NCBI RefSeq assembly: GCF_003399625.1
Contig: NZ_NBXA01000022.1
Location: 124,001 to 188,000 of the forward strand
Origin: Subtercola boreus
GTDB lineage: Bacteria > Actinomycetota > Actinomycetes > Actinomycetales > Microbacteriaceae
Length of the DNA: 64,000 nucleotides
Direction of reading: 5' to 3'
The notes under the pieces: model-generated
What the model was told of the DNA's origin: nothing
What the model saw: only the letters and a program-made list of their open reading frames with translations
The model's database searches: none
Shown here: piece by piece, positions 19,388-28,684 of the stretch
How the letters are laid out: each line of letters begins with the position of its first letter
Position numbering within the stretch: the first letter of the stretch is position 1
Made by a program: the position numbers and the translations under genes

Positions 19388-22171
19388 CTACTCTCCGTGC
19401 GAGCCGTTGTGGCTGGTGTTGTGTCCGTTGCCGTTGCGGCTGTCGGTCGGCGTGGTCTGAGGCATCGACTTCTGCACCTGCATGAGGAACTCGACGTTGC
19501 TGGTCGTGTCCTTCAGCCGGCCGAGCACGATTTCGAGCGCCTGCTGCTGGTCGAGCCCGGCGAGGGCGCGGCGGAGCTTCCAGGTGATCTTCGTCTCGTC
19601 GACGCCCATCAGGAGTTCTTCGCGGCGGGTTCCGGATGCGTTCACATCGACCGCGGGGAAGATGCGCTTGTCGGCGAGCTGGCGTGAGAGTCGCAGCTCC
19701 ATGTTGCCGGTGCCCTTGAATTCTTCGAAGATCACTTCGTCCATCTTCGAACCGGTCTCGACGAGCGCCGAGGCGATGATGGTGAGCGAGCCACCGTTCT
19801 CGATGTTGCGGGCCGCACCGAAGAACTTCTTCGGCGGGTACAGGGCCGCGGCATCCACTCCGCCGGAGAGGATGCGCCCACTGGGCGGCGTGGCCAGGTT
19901 GTAGGCGCGGCCGAGGCGGGTGATCGAGTCGAGCAGCACGACGACGTCGTGGCCGAGCTCCACCAGGCGCTTGGCACGCTCGATCGCGAGCTCCGCCACC
20001 GTGGTGTGGTCTTCGGCGGGGCGGTCGAAGGTGGAGGCGATGACCTCACCCTTCACCGTGCGCTGCATGTCGGTGACCTCTTCGGGACGCTCATCGACCA
20101 GGACGACCATGAGGTGCACCTCGGGGTTGTTCGTCGAGATCGCGTTCGCGATCTGCTGCATCACGATGGTCTTGCCGGCCTTCGGCGGTGCGACGATCAG
20201 GCCCCGCTGGCCCTTGCCGATCGGGGCGACCAGGTCGATGATGCGCTGGGTCAGCTTGCCGGACTCGGTCTCGAGGCGGAGGCGCTCCTGCGGGTACAGG
20301 GGGGTGAGCTTCGAGAACTCGACGCGGTTCGCGGCCTCGTCGACGGGCAGGCCGTTGATCGACTCGACCTTGACGATGGCGTTGTACTTCTGGCGACCGT
20401 TGTTGTCGCCCTCCCGCGGCTGGCGGATCGAACCGACGACCGCGTCGCCCTTACGCAGGTTGTACTTCTTCACCTGGCCGAGCGAGACGTAGACGTCGCT
20501 GTTGCCCGGCAGGTAGCCGCTGGTGCGCACGAAGGCGTAGTTGTCGAGGATGTCGAGGATGCCCGCCACCGGGATGAGCACGTCGTCTTCGCTGATCTCG
20601 GGCTCGAGCTCTTCGCCGCCGTTCTGGCCACGACGCTTGCGGTCGCGGTAACGGTTGCGGGCACTGCGGTCGTTGCGGTCGTTCGGGTTCTGGCGGTCGC
20701 CGCCCGTGTTGCCGTTCAGCTCGTCGAGCTGCTGCTCGTCGTAGGTGTCCTGGTCGTTGCGGTCGGCGCGGTCGTTGCGCTCGGCGCTGCGGTCGTTGCG
20801 GGGACTCCGCTGGGATCCGTTCGCAGCACGCTGGCTGTTGTTCAGGCGATCGCTGTTGGTGCGGTCGGCGCTGCTGCGGTCGTTCTGGCGGTCGCCGCCC
20901 TGGCCGTTCGGGGCACGGTCGGCGTCGCCGTTCTGGGCAGCACCGTTCTGGCCACCGCCGTTCTGAGCACCGCCGTTCTGGCCGGCGCCCTGCTGGTTGC
21001 CGCCCTGCTGGTTGCGGTCGCGCCGGTTGCGGCCACGGCCCTGGCGCGGCTCGTTCTGGTCGCGGTCGCCGTTCTCGCGGTCACGGTCGCCCTCGTCGAA
21101 GCCCTGGCTCAGAACGTCGTCGTCGGAACCCACGATCGGCAGGTTCGGCAGGATCGAGTCCGTGCGCGAACGATCGACAGCGGGAGCTTCGCCGTTGGCG
21201 GCATCGCGAGCGGCCTGCGCTGCGCGCTGGGCACGAGTGAGGCGCGGGGTGCGCACCTGGCGTTCGGAGCGTGCAGTGTCTCCGCCAGCCTGTGCCGCGC
21301 CACCCTGCGCCGCGTTCTCGGCCACGAAGTTGTCGATCGCGGAGTCGATGATCGCCGCAGGATCGTTTGCTGCGGAGTCGTTTGCTGCGGAGTCGTTTGC
21401 TGCGGAGTCGGTTGCTGCGCTGGATGCCTCGGTGCGGGCTTCCCCGGCGACGGGGCTGTCTGCGGCCGACGTGCCGGCGGTTCCGGCGGCGGTGGTGCCC
21501 GCGTCGGTGCTGGACAGAGCGGCAGCGTCACCGCTGGATCTGGCCCGGCCACCGGAGCTGCGGCGGCTGCCGCGGCCCCGACGGGGCTCGGACTCCGGTG
21601 CGACGGAAGAAGCGTCTGTCGAGCCTGCTGTGTCGGCCTGCGGAACCAGGGGTGCGTGTTCCTCCACTCCGGCGTTGACGTGCTGCACGGCCGGACGGCG
21701 GCCCGAAGTGGTCTGCGGCGCTTCGACGGCGGCAGTGACGACCTCGGCCGGAGCCGACGTCGGGTCGGCCGAGGTGACCCGGCGCGAGGCACGGCGGCGC
21801 GGGCTCGTCTGCGGGCCGTCGGCGACGGGCGCCTCAGCCACGGGTGCAGCGTCAGCGGGCGCAGCGTCAGCGGGCGCAGCGTCAGCGGGTGCAGCGTCAG
21901 CGGGCGCAGCTTCGACAGCTGCAGCCTCAGCGGTAGCAGCCGCGGGGGCGATCTGCTCGGCGAACGTCTGGTCTGAGGTGGGCGCTGCTGCTGCGGGGGC
22001 GGCGTCGCCCGCCTGTGCGCCCGAGATCGCGGCGACGAGGTCGCCCTTCCGGAGCTTCGAGGCGCCCGGGATTCCGAGGGCAGCCGCGAGCGTCTGCAGC
22101 TCGGAGACGCGGAGTGCGGCCAGATCGGCACGGGATTCCGCGCTGGGAACCGGGAGGTTGGTGTCAGTCAC
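19388..22171 (-). CDS. rho: Transcription termination factor Rho with a very long N-terminal low-complexity arm
   Basis: A 927-residue Rho, more than twice the 419 residues of E. coli Rho. The N-terminal SAP-like Rho_N helix motif is at about residues 18-50 (LAALRVSELQTLAAALGIPG). A Pro/Ala-, then Arg/Asn/Asp/Gly/Gln-rich insert follows to about residue 500. The cold-shock-like RNA-binding domain and the ATPase with KGQRGLIVAPPKAGKTIVMQ and LLDSITRLGRAYN complete the protein. Large basic inserts are known in actinobacterial Rho and increase RNA binding on GC-rich RNA; this one contains clear DNA tandem repeats. Confidence 0.96.
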   Translation of the reverse strand: MTDTNLPVPSAESRADLAALRVSELQTLAAALGIPGASKLRKGDLVAAISGAQAGDAAPAAAAPTSDQTFAEQIAPAAATAEAAAVEAAPADAAPADAAPADAAPADAAPVAEAPVADGPQTSPRRRASRRVTSADPTSAPAEVVTAAVEAPQTTSGRRPAVQHVNAGVEEHAPLVPQADTAGSTDASSVAPESEPRRGRGSRRSSGGRARSSGDAAALSSTDAGTTAAGTAGTSAADSPVAGEARTEASSAATDSAANDSAANDSAANDPAAIIDSAIDNFVAENAAQGGAAQAGGDTARSERQVRTPRLTRAQRAAQAARDAANGEAPAVDRSRTDSILPNLPIVGSDDDVLSQGFDEGDRDRENGDRDQNEPRQGRGRNRRDRNQQGGNQQGAGQNGGAQNGGGQNGAAQNGDADRAPNGQGGDRQNDRSSADRTNSDRLNNSQRAANGSQRSPRNDRSAERNDRADRNDQDTYDEQQLDELNGNTGGDRQNPNDRNDRSARNRYRDRKRRGQNGGEELEPEISEDDVLIPVAGILDILDNYAFVRTSGYLPGNSDVYVSLGQVKKYNLRKGDAVVGSIRQPREGDNNGRQKYNAIVKVESINGLPVDEAANRVEFSKLTPLYPQERLRLETESGKLTQRIIDLVAPIGKGQRGLIVAPPKAGKTIVMQQIANAISTNNPEVHLMVVLVDERPEEVTDMQRTVKGEVIASTFDRPAEDHTTVAELAIERAKRLVELGHDVVVLLDSITRLGRAYNLATPPSGRILSGGVDAAALYPPKKFFGAARNIENGGSLTIIASALVETGSKMDEVIFEEFKGTGNMELRLSRQLADKRIFPAVDVNASGTRREELLMGVDETKITWKLRRALAGLDQQQALEIVLGRLKDTTSNVEFLMQVQKSMPQTTPTDSRNGNGHNTSHNGSHGE
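20640..21110 (-). repeat. rho: Arg/Asn/Asp/Gly/Gln-rich low-complexity coding tract in rho
   Basis: The tract encodes alternating Asn-Asp-Arg and Gln-Asn-Gly-Gly runs. Codon periodicity produces long open frames on the opposite strand (for example 19949-21976), which should not be read as genes. It corresponds to the disordered RNA-binding arm. Confidence 0.8.
21365..21415 (-). repeat. rho: 15-bp tandem repeats encoding a five-residue unit in rho
   Basis: The plus strand shows repeated GCGGAGTCGTTTGCT units. On the coding strand they give three to four copies of Asn-Asp-Ser-Ala-Ala. The units are almost perfect, suggesting recent slippage. Confidence 0.8.
21845..21910 (-). repeat. rho: 15-bp tandem repeats encoding Ala-Pro-Ala-Asp-Ala units in rho
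   Basis: Repeated GCAGCGTCAGCGGGC units on the plus strand encode at least four copies of a five-residue Pro-Ala-Asp-Ala-Ala block. This is a second, separate micro-array in the same gene. Confidence 0.8.
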
Positions 22172-22309
22172 TGAGGTGATTTCCTTCCTCTGCCCACTCA
22201 GAACGGTGGCAGAAGAGCTGAAAGCATTTGGATGCCGTGAAAAGGGACGGCTCTACAAATGCCAGCGGTAATGTGGAGGATGTGCGACCGGGGCTCGGAG
22301 CAAGAAGAA

Positions 22310-23278
22310 CTAGTCGGCTTCGACCGGGTGCGCTATCACTGTAGCACCTTTGAAGTCCACGGCCAGTACCCGGGAATCCCAGGGTGTCGGCGATGCTTTT
22401 GCAACGAGATCGACCGCTGCGAGGCGCTGGCCCGGGTCGCTGCAGAGCACGAGAATGCTGGGGCCGGCACCGGAGACGACGGCCGGGAATCCCTCGGCAC
22501 GCAGCAGCCGGATGAGACGGTCGGTCTCGGGCATCGCTGCTGCACGGTAGCTCTGGTGCAGCTTGTCCTCGGTTGCTGCGAAGAGCAGCTCGGGGCTCTG
22601 GATGAGTGCTGCAATCAGAAGCGTCGAGCGCGACACGTTGAAGATCGCGTCTTCGTGCGGAACGGTCGCCGGCTGGAGGCTCCGCGCGAGCGCCGTCGAC
22701 ATCGTGGCCTGCGGCACCAGCACGAGCGGTGACACTCCGCGGTGCACGATCAGCTTCTTGAACTGGGGGCCCTCGGGAGTGACCCAGGCGATTGTGAGCC
22801 CACCGAACAGGGCGGGCGCCACGTTGTCGGGATGCCCTTCCAGCTCGGTCGCGCGGGCGAGGAGGCCGAGCGCGTCGATGTCGACGATGCCCGCCAGCAG
22901 CCCCTTCGCTGCCATGATGCCGCTCACGATGGCGGCTCCGGATGACCCGAGCCCCCGTCCGTGGGGAATCGAGTTGCGCGCGATGAGGTCGAGGCCCGGC
23001 ATCGGCTGGCCGTAGGCGGCGAAGGTGTGCGCGATCGACTGCACGACGAGGTTGGATGCGTCGGTCGGTACCTCGCCGGCACCGACACCCCGAACATCCA
23101 CCGTCGCACCGGGCTCGGACCGGACGGTGACGGTCAGCTCGTCGTAGAGGGAGAGGGAGAGACCGAGCGTGTCGAAGCCCGGCCCGAGGTTCGCCGAGGT
23201 GGCGGGAACCCGCACCGACACCGAGAGGCCTGCGGGAAGCGCTGTGGCCCCCTCGGACGGAGCCCCGGCCTCGCTCAT
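22310..23278 (-). CDS. thrB: Homoserine kinase
   Basis: A 322-residue GHMP kinase that phosphorylates L-homoserine. ATG 23278 overlaps the thrC stop as ATGA, which fixes the start and shows coupling. Motifs: [18 protein letters not shown] (motif 1), [17 protein letters not shown] (ATP-binding glycine-rich loop) and [12 protein letters not shown] near the C-terminus. It is the last gene of the minus-strand lysA-hom-thrC-thrB operon. Confidence 0.96.
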   Translation of the reverse strand: MSEAGAPSEGATALPAGLSVSVRVPATSANLGPGFDTLGLSLSLYDELTVTVRSEPGATVDVRGVGAGEVPTDASNLVVQSIAHTFAAYGQPMPGLDLIARNSIPHGRGLGSSGAAIVSGIMAAKGLLAGIVDIDALGLLARATELEGHPDNVAPALFGGLTIAWVTPEGPQFKKLIVHRGVSPLVLVPQATMSTALARSLQPATVPHEDAIFNVSRSTLLIAALIQSPELLFAATEDKLHQSYRAAAMPETDRLIRLLRAEGFPAVVSGAGPSILVLCSDPGQRLAAVDLVAKASPTPWDSRVLAVDFKGATVIAHPVEAD

Positions 23279-24381
23279 GCGGTCGCCTTGCTGAGGCCGA
23301 GCACGCCAGCGATCTCCGAGACGTCGACCGGCACGATGGTCGGCGTGATGTCGCTGCCGTCGGCGGTGCGGAGGGCCCACTGCGGGTCTTTGAGACCGTG
23401 TCCGGTGACCGTCAGCACCACCGTCGCACCGGCCGGGATCGCCCCGGCCTCCGCCCGCTCGAGCAGGCCCGCCACGCTGATGGCCGACGCGGGTTCGACG
23501 AAGATGCCGACCTCGGCAGACAGGATGCGGTGAGCCTCGAGGATCAGCTTGTCGCTGATGGCGCCGAAATAGCCGTCGCTCGTCTCCCGGGCCTCGGTGG
23601 CGAAGGCCCACGAGGCAGGGTTGCCGATGCGGATGGCGCTGGCAATCGTGTCGGGGTTCTTCACGACGTGCCCGAGCACGATGGGCGCCGATCCTGCAGC
23701 CTGGAATCCGAACATGCGGGGCAGCTTCGTGGTGGCACCGCGTTCGAGCTCCTCGCTGTAGCCGCGGAAGTAGGCGGTGTAGTTACCCGCATTGCCGACC
23801 GGCACGATGTGGAAGTCGGGCGCATCCTGAAGCACCTCGACGACCTCGAACGCGGCCGTCTTCTGACCCTCGATGCGGTCGGGGTTCACCGAGTTCACGA
23901 GGTGTACCGGATAGTTCGCCGCGAGCTCGCGGGCGATGTCGAGGCAATCGTCGAAGTTGCCCTGCACCTGCAGCAGCTCGGCGTCGTGGGCGATGGCCTG
24001 GCTGAGCTTGCCCATCGCGATCTTGCCCTCGGGCACCAGCACGGCTGCCGTGATGCCGGCGTGCGTCGCGTACGCGGCGGCCGACGCGGAGGTGTTGCCG
24101 GTCGAAGCGCAGATGACGGCCTTCGCGCCGTGCTCGACGGCCTTGGAGATCGCCATCGTCATGCCGCGGTCCTTGAAGGAGCCCGTCGGGTTCATGCCCT
24201 CGAACTTGACCCAGACCTTCGCGCCCGTGCGGGCGGAGAGCGCCGGAGCGGGAATGAGCGGGGTGCCACCCTCGCCGAGCGTGATGATCGGCGTCGCCTC
24301 GGTGATGTTCAGGCGGTCGGCGTACTCGTGCAGCACACCTCTCCACTGCCGGGACGGGATGCGGGGACTGTTCGGGGACAC
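23275..24381 (-). CDS. thrC: Threonine synthase
   Basis: A 368-residue PLP enzyme converting O-phosphohomoserine to threonine. The PLP lysine is in [20 protein letters not shown], the phosphate loop in [18 protein letters not shown] 24381 shares one base with the hom stop codon. Short form, as in other Actinobacteria. Confidence 0.96.
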   Translation of the reverse strand: MSPNSPRIPSRQWRGVLHEYADRLNITEATPIITLGEGGTPLIPAPALSARTGAKVWVKFEGMNPTGSFKDRGMTMAISKAVEHGAKAVICASTGNTSASAAAYATHAGITAAVLVPEGKIAMGKLSQAIAHDAELLQVQGNFDDCLDIARELAANYPVHLVNSVNPDRIEGQKTAAFEVVEVLQDAPDFHIVPVGNAGNYTAYFRGYSEELERGATTKLPRMFGFQAAGSAPIVLGHVVKNPDTIASAIRIGNPASWAFATEARETSDGYFGAISDKLILEAHRILSAEVGIFVEPASAISVAGLLERAEAGAIPAGATVVLTVTGHGLKDPQWALRTADGSDITPTIVPVDVSEIAGVLGLSKATA

Positions 24382-25784
24382 TAGGCTCCTTCAACTCTCA
24401 TGACTGACGTGACGCGGGCGACGGCCGTGTTCCCGGCCAGGGAGGCGACGGTGGCCGCCAGGGCCTGCTCGCTCGCCCTGTGCGTGACGATTACTAGGGT
24501 AGCGGTGATGTGATCGGAGGCCTGCTCGCCGTGCGCAGCCACGCCGGTGTGTGCAGCGCCGGTGTGTGCAGCGCCGGTGGCTGCCGTGGCAGAGGATGCC
24601 GGGGTGCGCCCTGTCGCGGACGACTGTTCCAGCGTCTCGACCGACACGTCGTGATCGCTGAAGATCCCGGCGATCGTTGCGAGTACGCCCGTGGCGTCGA
24701 CGACCTCGAGCGTGATCTGGTAGCGGGTCTGCACCTTGCCGATGTCGACGACCGGCAGGTAGGCCGTGAACGACTCGCCCACACCCGGCCCACCCGCGAC
24801 ATGTCGCCTGGCCGCCGACACGAGGTCGCCGAGAACAGCGGATGCCGTCTCGAGCCCGCCCGCCCCCGCCCCGTAGAACATCAGGTCGCCGGCCGCCTCG
24901 GCCTCGACGAAGACGGCATTCTTGGCACCGTGCACAGCAGCGAGCGGGTGCAGCCGAGAGACGAGCGCCGGATGCACGCGCGCCGAGATGCCCTCCTCGC
25001 CGGTGACCGGATCCACGACCCGTTCGCAGATGGCCAGCAGTTTGACGACGTAGCCGGCCCGCCGGGCGCGCTCGACCTGCTCGGCAGTGACAGAGGTGAT
25101 CCCCTCGCGGTGCACCGCCCCGACGGGCACCTCGGAGTGGAACGCGAGACGGGCGAGGATGGCAGCCTTCTGTGCGGCGTCGTACCCCTCGATGTCGGCT
25201 GTCGGGTCTGCTTCGGCGTACCCGAGTGCCGTGGCGGTCGCCAGTGCGCCCTCGAGGGTGTCGCCGTCGACATCCATCCGGTCGAGGATGAAGTTGGTGG
25301 TGCCGTTCACGATGCCGAGGATGCGCTTGACCCGGTCACCGGCGAGGCTGTCGCGAAGCGGGCGGATGATCGGGATCGCTCCCCCGGCGGCTGCCTCGTA
25401 GTAGAGCTGCGCGCCGACCTGCTCGGCCGCGGCGAAGAGCTCGGTGCCGTGCAGAGCGAGCAGCGCCTTGTTGCCCGTGACGACGTCGGCTCCCGAGTTC
25501 AGGGCCTCGAGGATGTAGCTGCGGGCAGGCTCGATGCCGCCCATCAGCTCGATCACGATGTCGGCGGAGAGGATCAGCGACTCGGCGTCGGTGGTGAACA
25601 ACTCCTTCGGCAGGCTGACGTCGCGTTCGGCATCCACGTCCCGCACAGCGATGCCGACCAGCTCTAGCCCCGCGCCGACCCGCGAGGCGAGCTCGTCGCC
25701 GTGCTCGAGCAGCAGCTGCGCCACCCGCGAGCCGACGCTGCCGGCCCCGAGGAGGGCGATCTTGAGGTTGCGGTATTCGATCAT
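24381..25784 (-). CDS. hom: Homoserine dehydrogenase
   Basis: A 467-residue NAD(P)H enzyme reducing aspartate semialdehyde to homoserine. It has an N-terminal Rossmann motif ([20 protein letters not shown]), the catalytic domain with [14 protein letters not shown] and [14 protein letters not shown], and a C-terminal ACT domain ([19 protein letters not shown]) for threonine feedback. A 30-residue Ala/Thr/His-rich insert with short GCCGGTGTGTGCAGC repeats interrupts the ACT domain at about residues 405-435. ATG 25784 overlaps the lysA stop by four bases. Confidence 0.96.
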   Translation of the reverse strand: MIEYRNLKIALLGAGSVGSRVAQLLLEHGDELASRVGAGLELVGIAVRDVDAERDVSLPKELFTTDAESLILSADIVIELMGGIEPARSYILEALNSGADVVTGNKALLALHGTELFAAAEQVGAQLYYEAAAGGAIPIIRPLRDSLAGDRVKRILGIVNGTTNFILDRMDVDGDTLEGALATATALGYAEADPTADIEGYDAAQKAAILARLAFHSEVPVGAVHREGITSVTAEQVERARRAGYVVKLLAICERVVDPVTGEEGISARVHPALVSRLHPLAAVHGAKNAVFVEAEAAGDLMFYGAGAGGLETASAVLGDLVSAARRHVAGGPGVGESFTAYLPVVDIGKVQTRYQITLEVVDATGVLATIAGIFSDHDVSVETLEQSSATGRTPASSATAATGAAHTGAAHTGVAAHGEQASDHITATLVIVTHRASEQALAATVASLAGNTAVARVTSVMRVEGA

Positions 25785-27319
25785 GAGACTCTCTGTGCTG
25801 CTGGGCTCTGTGCTGTGGGGGCCTTGCGCGTCGCCCGGGCGATGGCGGGGTCGCGGGAGAGCAGATCGTCGATCGTCTCGCCCCGCATGATGAGCCGGGC
25901 CTCACCACCCTGGACAGCGACGACAGGCGGGCGTCCCAGGTAGTTGTAATTGCTCGAGAGCGACCAGCAGTAGGCGCCGGTCGCGGCGACGGCGAGGGTG
26001 TCGCCGGGTTCGACGTCCCCCGGGAGATAGTCGGCGTAGACCACGATGTCGCCGCTCTCGCAGTGCTTGCCGGCGATGCGCACAAGTGCCGGCTCCGCGC
26101 CGGAGCGGCGGTTGGCGAGGCGCACGGTGTAGTCGGCGCCGTAGAGGGCCGGGCGGGCGTTGTCGCTCATTCCGCCGTCGACACTCACGTAGGTGCGGAC
26201 GGCGGTGGGGCTCTGGATGCCCGTCATGTCCGTGTGCGTCGGCATGTCCGTGTGCGTCGGCATTTCGGTGTGGGTCAGGTCGTGGTTCTGGGCGCCTGCC
26301 TCGCCCACGCTCACCGTCACCGGCTTGACCGTGCCGACGGTGTAGAGCGTCACCGTCGACGGACCGATGATCACCCGGCCGGGTTCGAACGCGAGATGCG
26401 GCACGGCGATGCCGAGACCGGCACACTCGACCGCCACGATGTCGGCGATCTGGCGTGCCAGCACGTCGACGGGAGTGGGATCGTCGACACTCGTGTAGGC
26501 GATCCCGAAACCGCCACCGAGGTTCAGCTCGGGGATCTCGCCGCCCGCAAGCAGCTCGGCGTGCAGGCCAAGGAGACGGGCGGCCGACTGCTCGAAGCCG
26601 TCGGCGCCGAAGATCTGAGAACCGATGTGGCAGTGCAGCCCGAGGAACCGCAGGTTCGGGTGGCTCCGGATGCTCGCCACCACCGCCGGGGCCTCAGCCA
26701 GGCTGATGCCGAACTTCTGGTCTTCGTGAGCCGTTGCGAGGAAGTCGTGGGTGTGCGCGTGCACCCCACTGTTCACGCGGAGGCGCACCGCCTGGACGCG
26801 GCCGTGGCGTTCGGCGGCGGCGGCGATCCGCTCGACCTCGACGGGAGAGTCGACGACGATCGCGCCGATGCCCGCCCCGACGGCCTCGTCGATCTCGGCG
26901 ACGGACTTGTTGTTGCCGTGAAAGCCCATCCGGGCGGGCGCCACACCGGCAGCGGAGGCGACAGCGAACTCGCCCGCGCTGCAGACGTCGATGCTCAGGC
27001 CCTCGCTGGCCATCCACTGGGCGACCGTCGCGGTGAGGAAGGCCTTGGCGGCGTAATAGACGGTCACGCCGGTGCCGATGCGGGCGCCTTCGCGCTCGAA
27101 CGCCTCACGGAAGCCGCGGGCGCGAGCGCGGGCGTCGGCCTCGTCCACGACATAGAGCGGGGTGCCGTGCCGGGCGATGAGATCGGATGCCGGCACACCG
27201 CCCAGCACGAGTTCGCCGTCGACAGCGCGGCCGGCGTTCTGCGGCCAGACCGCTCGGGGCAGGTCGTTCGAGTCTTCCGGCTGCGGCAGCCACGACGGTG
27301 CGAGCGGGTTGGCAGTCAT
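25781..27319 (-). CDS. lysA: Diaminopimelate decarboxylase
   Basis: A 512-residue fold-type III PLP enzyme making lysine from meso-DAP. The PLP lysine is in VTVYYAAKAFLTATV; HCHIGSQIF and the GGGFGIAY glycine loop bind the phosphate; GKHCESGD supplies the catalytic cysteine in the partner active site. Around residues 350-370 lies a small repeated insert (EMPTHTDMPTHTDM), unusual for LysA and encoded by 18-bp repeats. First gene of the operon. Confidence 0.95.
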   Translation of the reverse strand: MTANPLAPSWLPQPEDSNDLPRAVWPQNAGRAVDGELVLGGVPASDLIARHGTPLYVVDEADARARARGFREAFEREGARIGTGVTVYYAAKAFLTATVAQWMASEGLSIDVCSAGEFAVASAAGVAPARMGFHGNNKSVAEIDEAVGAGIGAIVVDSPVEVERIAAAAERHGRVQAVRLRVNSGVHAHTHDFLATAHEDQKFGISLAEAPAVVASIRSHPNLRFLGLHCHIGSQIFGADGFEQSAARLLGLHAELLAGGEIPELNLGGGFGIAYTSVDDPTPVDVLARQIADIVAVECAGLGIAVPHLAFEPGRVIIGPSTVTLYTVGTVKPVTVSVGEAGAQNHDLTHTEMPTHTDMPTHTDMTGIQSPTAVRTYVSVDGGMSDNARPALYGADYTVRLANRRSGAEPALVRIAGKHCESGDIVVYADYLPGDVEPGDTLAVAATGAYCWSLSSNYNYLGRPPVVAVQGGEARLIMRGETIDDLLSRDPAIARATRKAPTAQSPAAQRVS

Positions 27320-27477
27320 CGGGAGAACTTTCGGCGGTTCGGGCAGCGCGTCGCCGTTGGGCGCTCGGGACAGGCGGCGGGGTCTGTCAAAACTCTATCG
27401 GACGCGGCGGGACGACGCTGGCGGTGACGTATAGCGCGACTCTTCCCCAGAATCGAGCATTCCTCTATACTGAGGAT

Positions 27478-27831
27478 ATGTCGATCCTGCGAACTCCCCG
27501 TCTCCTTCCCGCCCTCCTCCTGGGGGCGTTCGTGCTGCCCCTCGGCCTTTCCGGCTGTTCGTTCTCGTTCGGCTCGAACCCCACGATCAGCGCCGACGAC
27601 TTCGCCAGACAGGTGGGTGACGCCGTCGTCGAGCAGCTGAAGGTGCCCCGCCCCATCGTCGACTGCGGTGACGATCCGATCGATGTCGTCGAGGGCAAGG
27701 TCGTGCACTGCGATTTCAGCGCCGAAGACGACCCCACCGCCATCTACGACTCGCAGACGACCATCAGCGACGTGCACGGTAGCGACTTCCACATCGACAC
27801 CAAGATCGACGACGCTCCGAAGGCCGGCTGA
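27478..27831 (+). CDS. DUF4333-like lipoprotein
   Basis: A 117-residue secreted protein. The first 26 residues are a signal peptide ending in the lipobox LSGC (cysteine at about residue 25). The mature part is short, with two cysteines (VDCGDD and VVHCDF) that could pair, like the DUF4333/MK35-type actinobacterial lipoproteins. ATG 27478 is the start used; longer frames overlap the lysA promoter. Divergent from lysA. Function unknown. Confidence 0.75.
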   Translation: MSILRTPRLLPALLLGAFVLPLGLSGCSFSFGSNPTISADDFARQVGDAVVEQLKVPRPIVDCGDDPIDVVEGKVVHCDFSAEDDPTAIYDSQTTISDVHGSDFHIDTKIDDAPKAG

Positions 27832-27900
27832 GCAGGCGACGCCACTGGTCAGCAGGCGACGCCACTGGTCAGCAGGCGACGCCACTGGTCAGCAGGCGCC
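27831..27900. repeat. Perfect 20-bp tandem repeat between two convergent stop codons
   Basis: AGCAGGCGACGCCACTGGTC occurs three times without change (27831-27850, 27851-27870, 27871-27890) with a half copy after it. It fills the gap between the lipoprotein stop and the stop of the DUF2993 gene and includes part of the latter. No hairpin or T tract is seen. Confidence 0.9.
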
Positions 27901-28674
27901 GGTCGTCTTCAGGGCGTCGGCCGAGAGCAACAGGTCGGTCGCCTCGGCGCGGACCGTCACCGCGCCGGGAGTGGGGGCGATCGAGGTGAGCTGTACGCGC
28001 TCGGGAAGGTACTGCGCCACGCAGATCGGCACGGGCTTCGAGACGATCGTCTTCAGCGCTCCCCCGACGTCTACCGAGGCCGACCCCGCGGAAAGGGTCG
28101 CCCCGGTCGGGGTGAGCAGCACATCCGGCCCGCTCGGAGTGGCCGTTGCTGTTGCGTCGTACCCGAGCGCCAGTCCGAGTACCTCGAACGAACCCGCGTA
28201 TCCGACGGTCCCGTCACCGAACACGATCCGGTTCGAACCGGGCACCGCCACGAACGTGTTCACCGCATCCTGCGACAGCGTCAGGCTGGCGGAGACGTTC
28301 GAGACCGGCTTGGACTGGTCGGTCGGCACTCCGTGCGCCTCGACCGTCGCCGAGACCGGAACGCCGCCCACCGTGAGATCCGTCGACGACAGACTCACGT
28401 CGTCGAAGCTCCCGGCGAGGTACTGCTGCAGGAACGAGGCGCCACCGATCGTGACCGACACATCGCCGCTGACGTTCGCCGGCAGGTTCTGCAGGATGTT
28501 CTCCCGCACCTTGCCCTCCGCGAACGAGCGCAACGCGACATCCGCCACGATCACGGCGACCACCAGGAGAACGACAGCGATCGCGACACCGACGATGACC
28601 GTCGTCCGTCGTCTGCCGCGAGCACGCGGCAGCGACGTGCCGGCGGGCGCCCCGCCCTCGGATGCCTCGCTCAC
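27889..28674 (-). CDS. DUF2993 (LmeA-like) membrane-anchored lipid-binding protein
   Basis: A 261-residue protein with a short cytoplasmic start, a basic segment (ARGRRRTT) and one membrane span (VIVGVAIAVVLLVVAVIVAD) followed by an exported beta-rich domain. This matches the DUF2993/LmeA family, known in mycobacteria to bind phospholipid and act in lipomannan maturation. GTG 28674 lies ten bases after argS, so they may be co-transcribed. The substrate here is unknown. Confidence 0.75.
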   Translation of the reverse strand: MSEASEGGAPAGTSLPRARGRRRTTVIVGVAIAVVLLVVAVIVADVALRSFAEGKVRENILQNLPANVSGDVSVTIGGASFLQQYLAGSFDDVSLSSTDLTVGGVPVSATVEAHGVPTDQSKPVSNVSASLTLSQDAVNTFVAVPGSNRIVFGDGTVGYAGSFEVLGLALGYDATATATPSGPDVLLTPTGATLSAGSASVDVGGALKTIVSKPVPICVAQYLPERVQLTSIAPTPGAVTVRAEATDLLLSADALKTTGAC

Positions 28675-28684
28675 GGGAGGGCCG

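Noticed and set aside
19949-21976. 675-codon open frame on the plus strand opposite rho
   Set aside because: It is antisense to a certain gene, is made of Val/Gly/Ala/Leu runs and comes from codon bias in the low-complexity arm.
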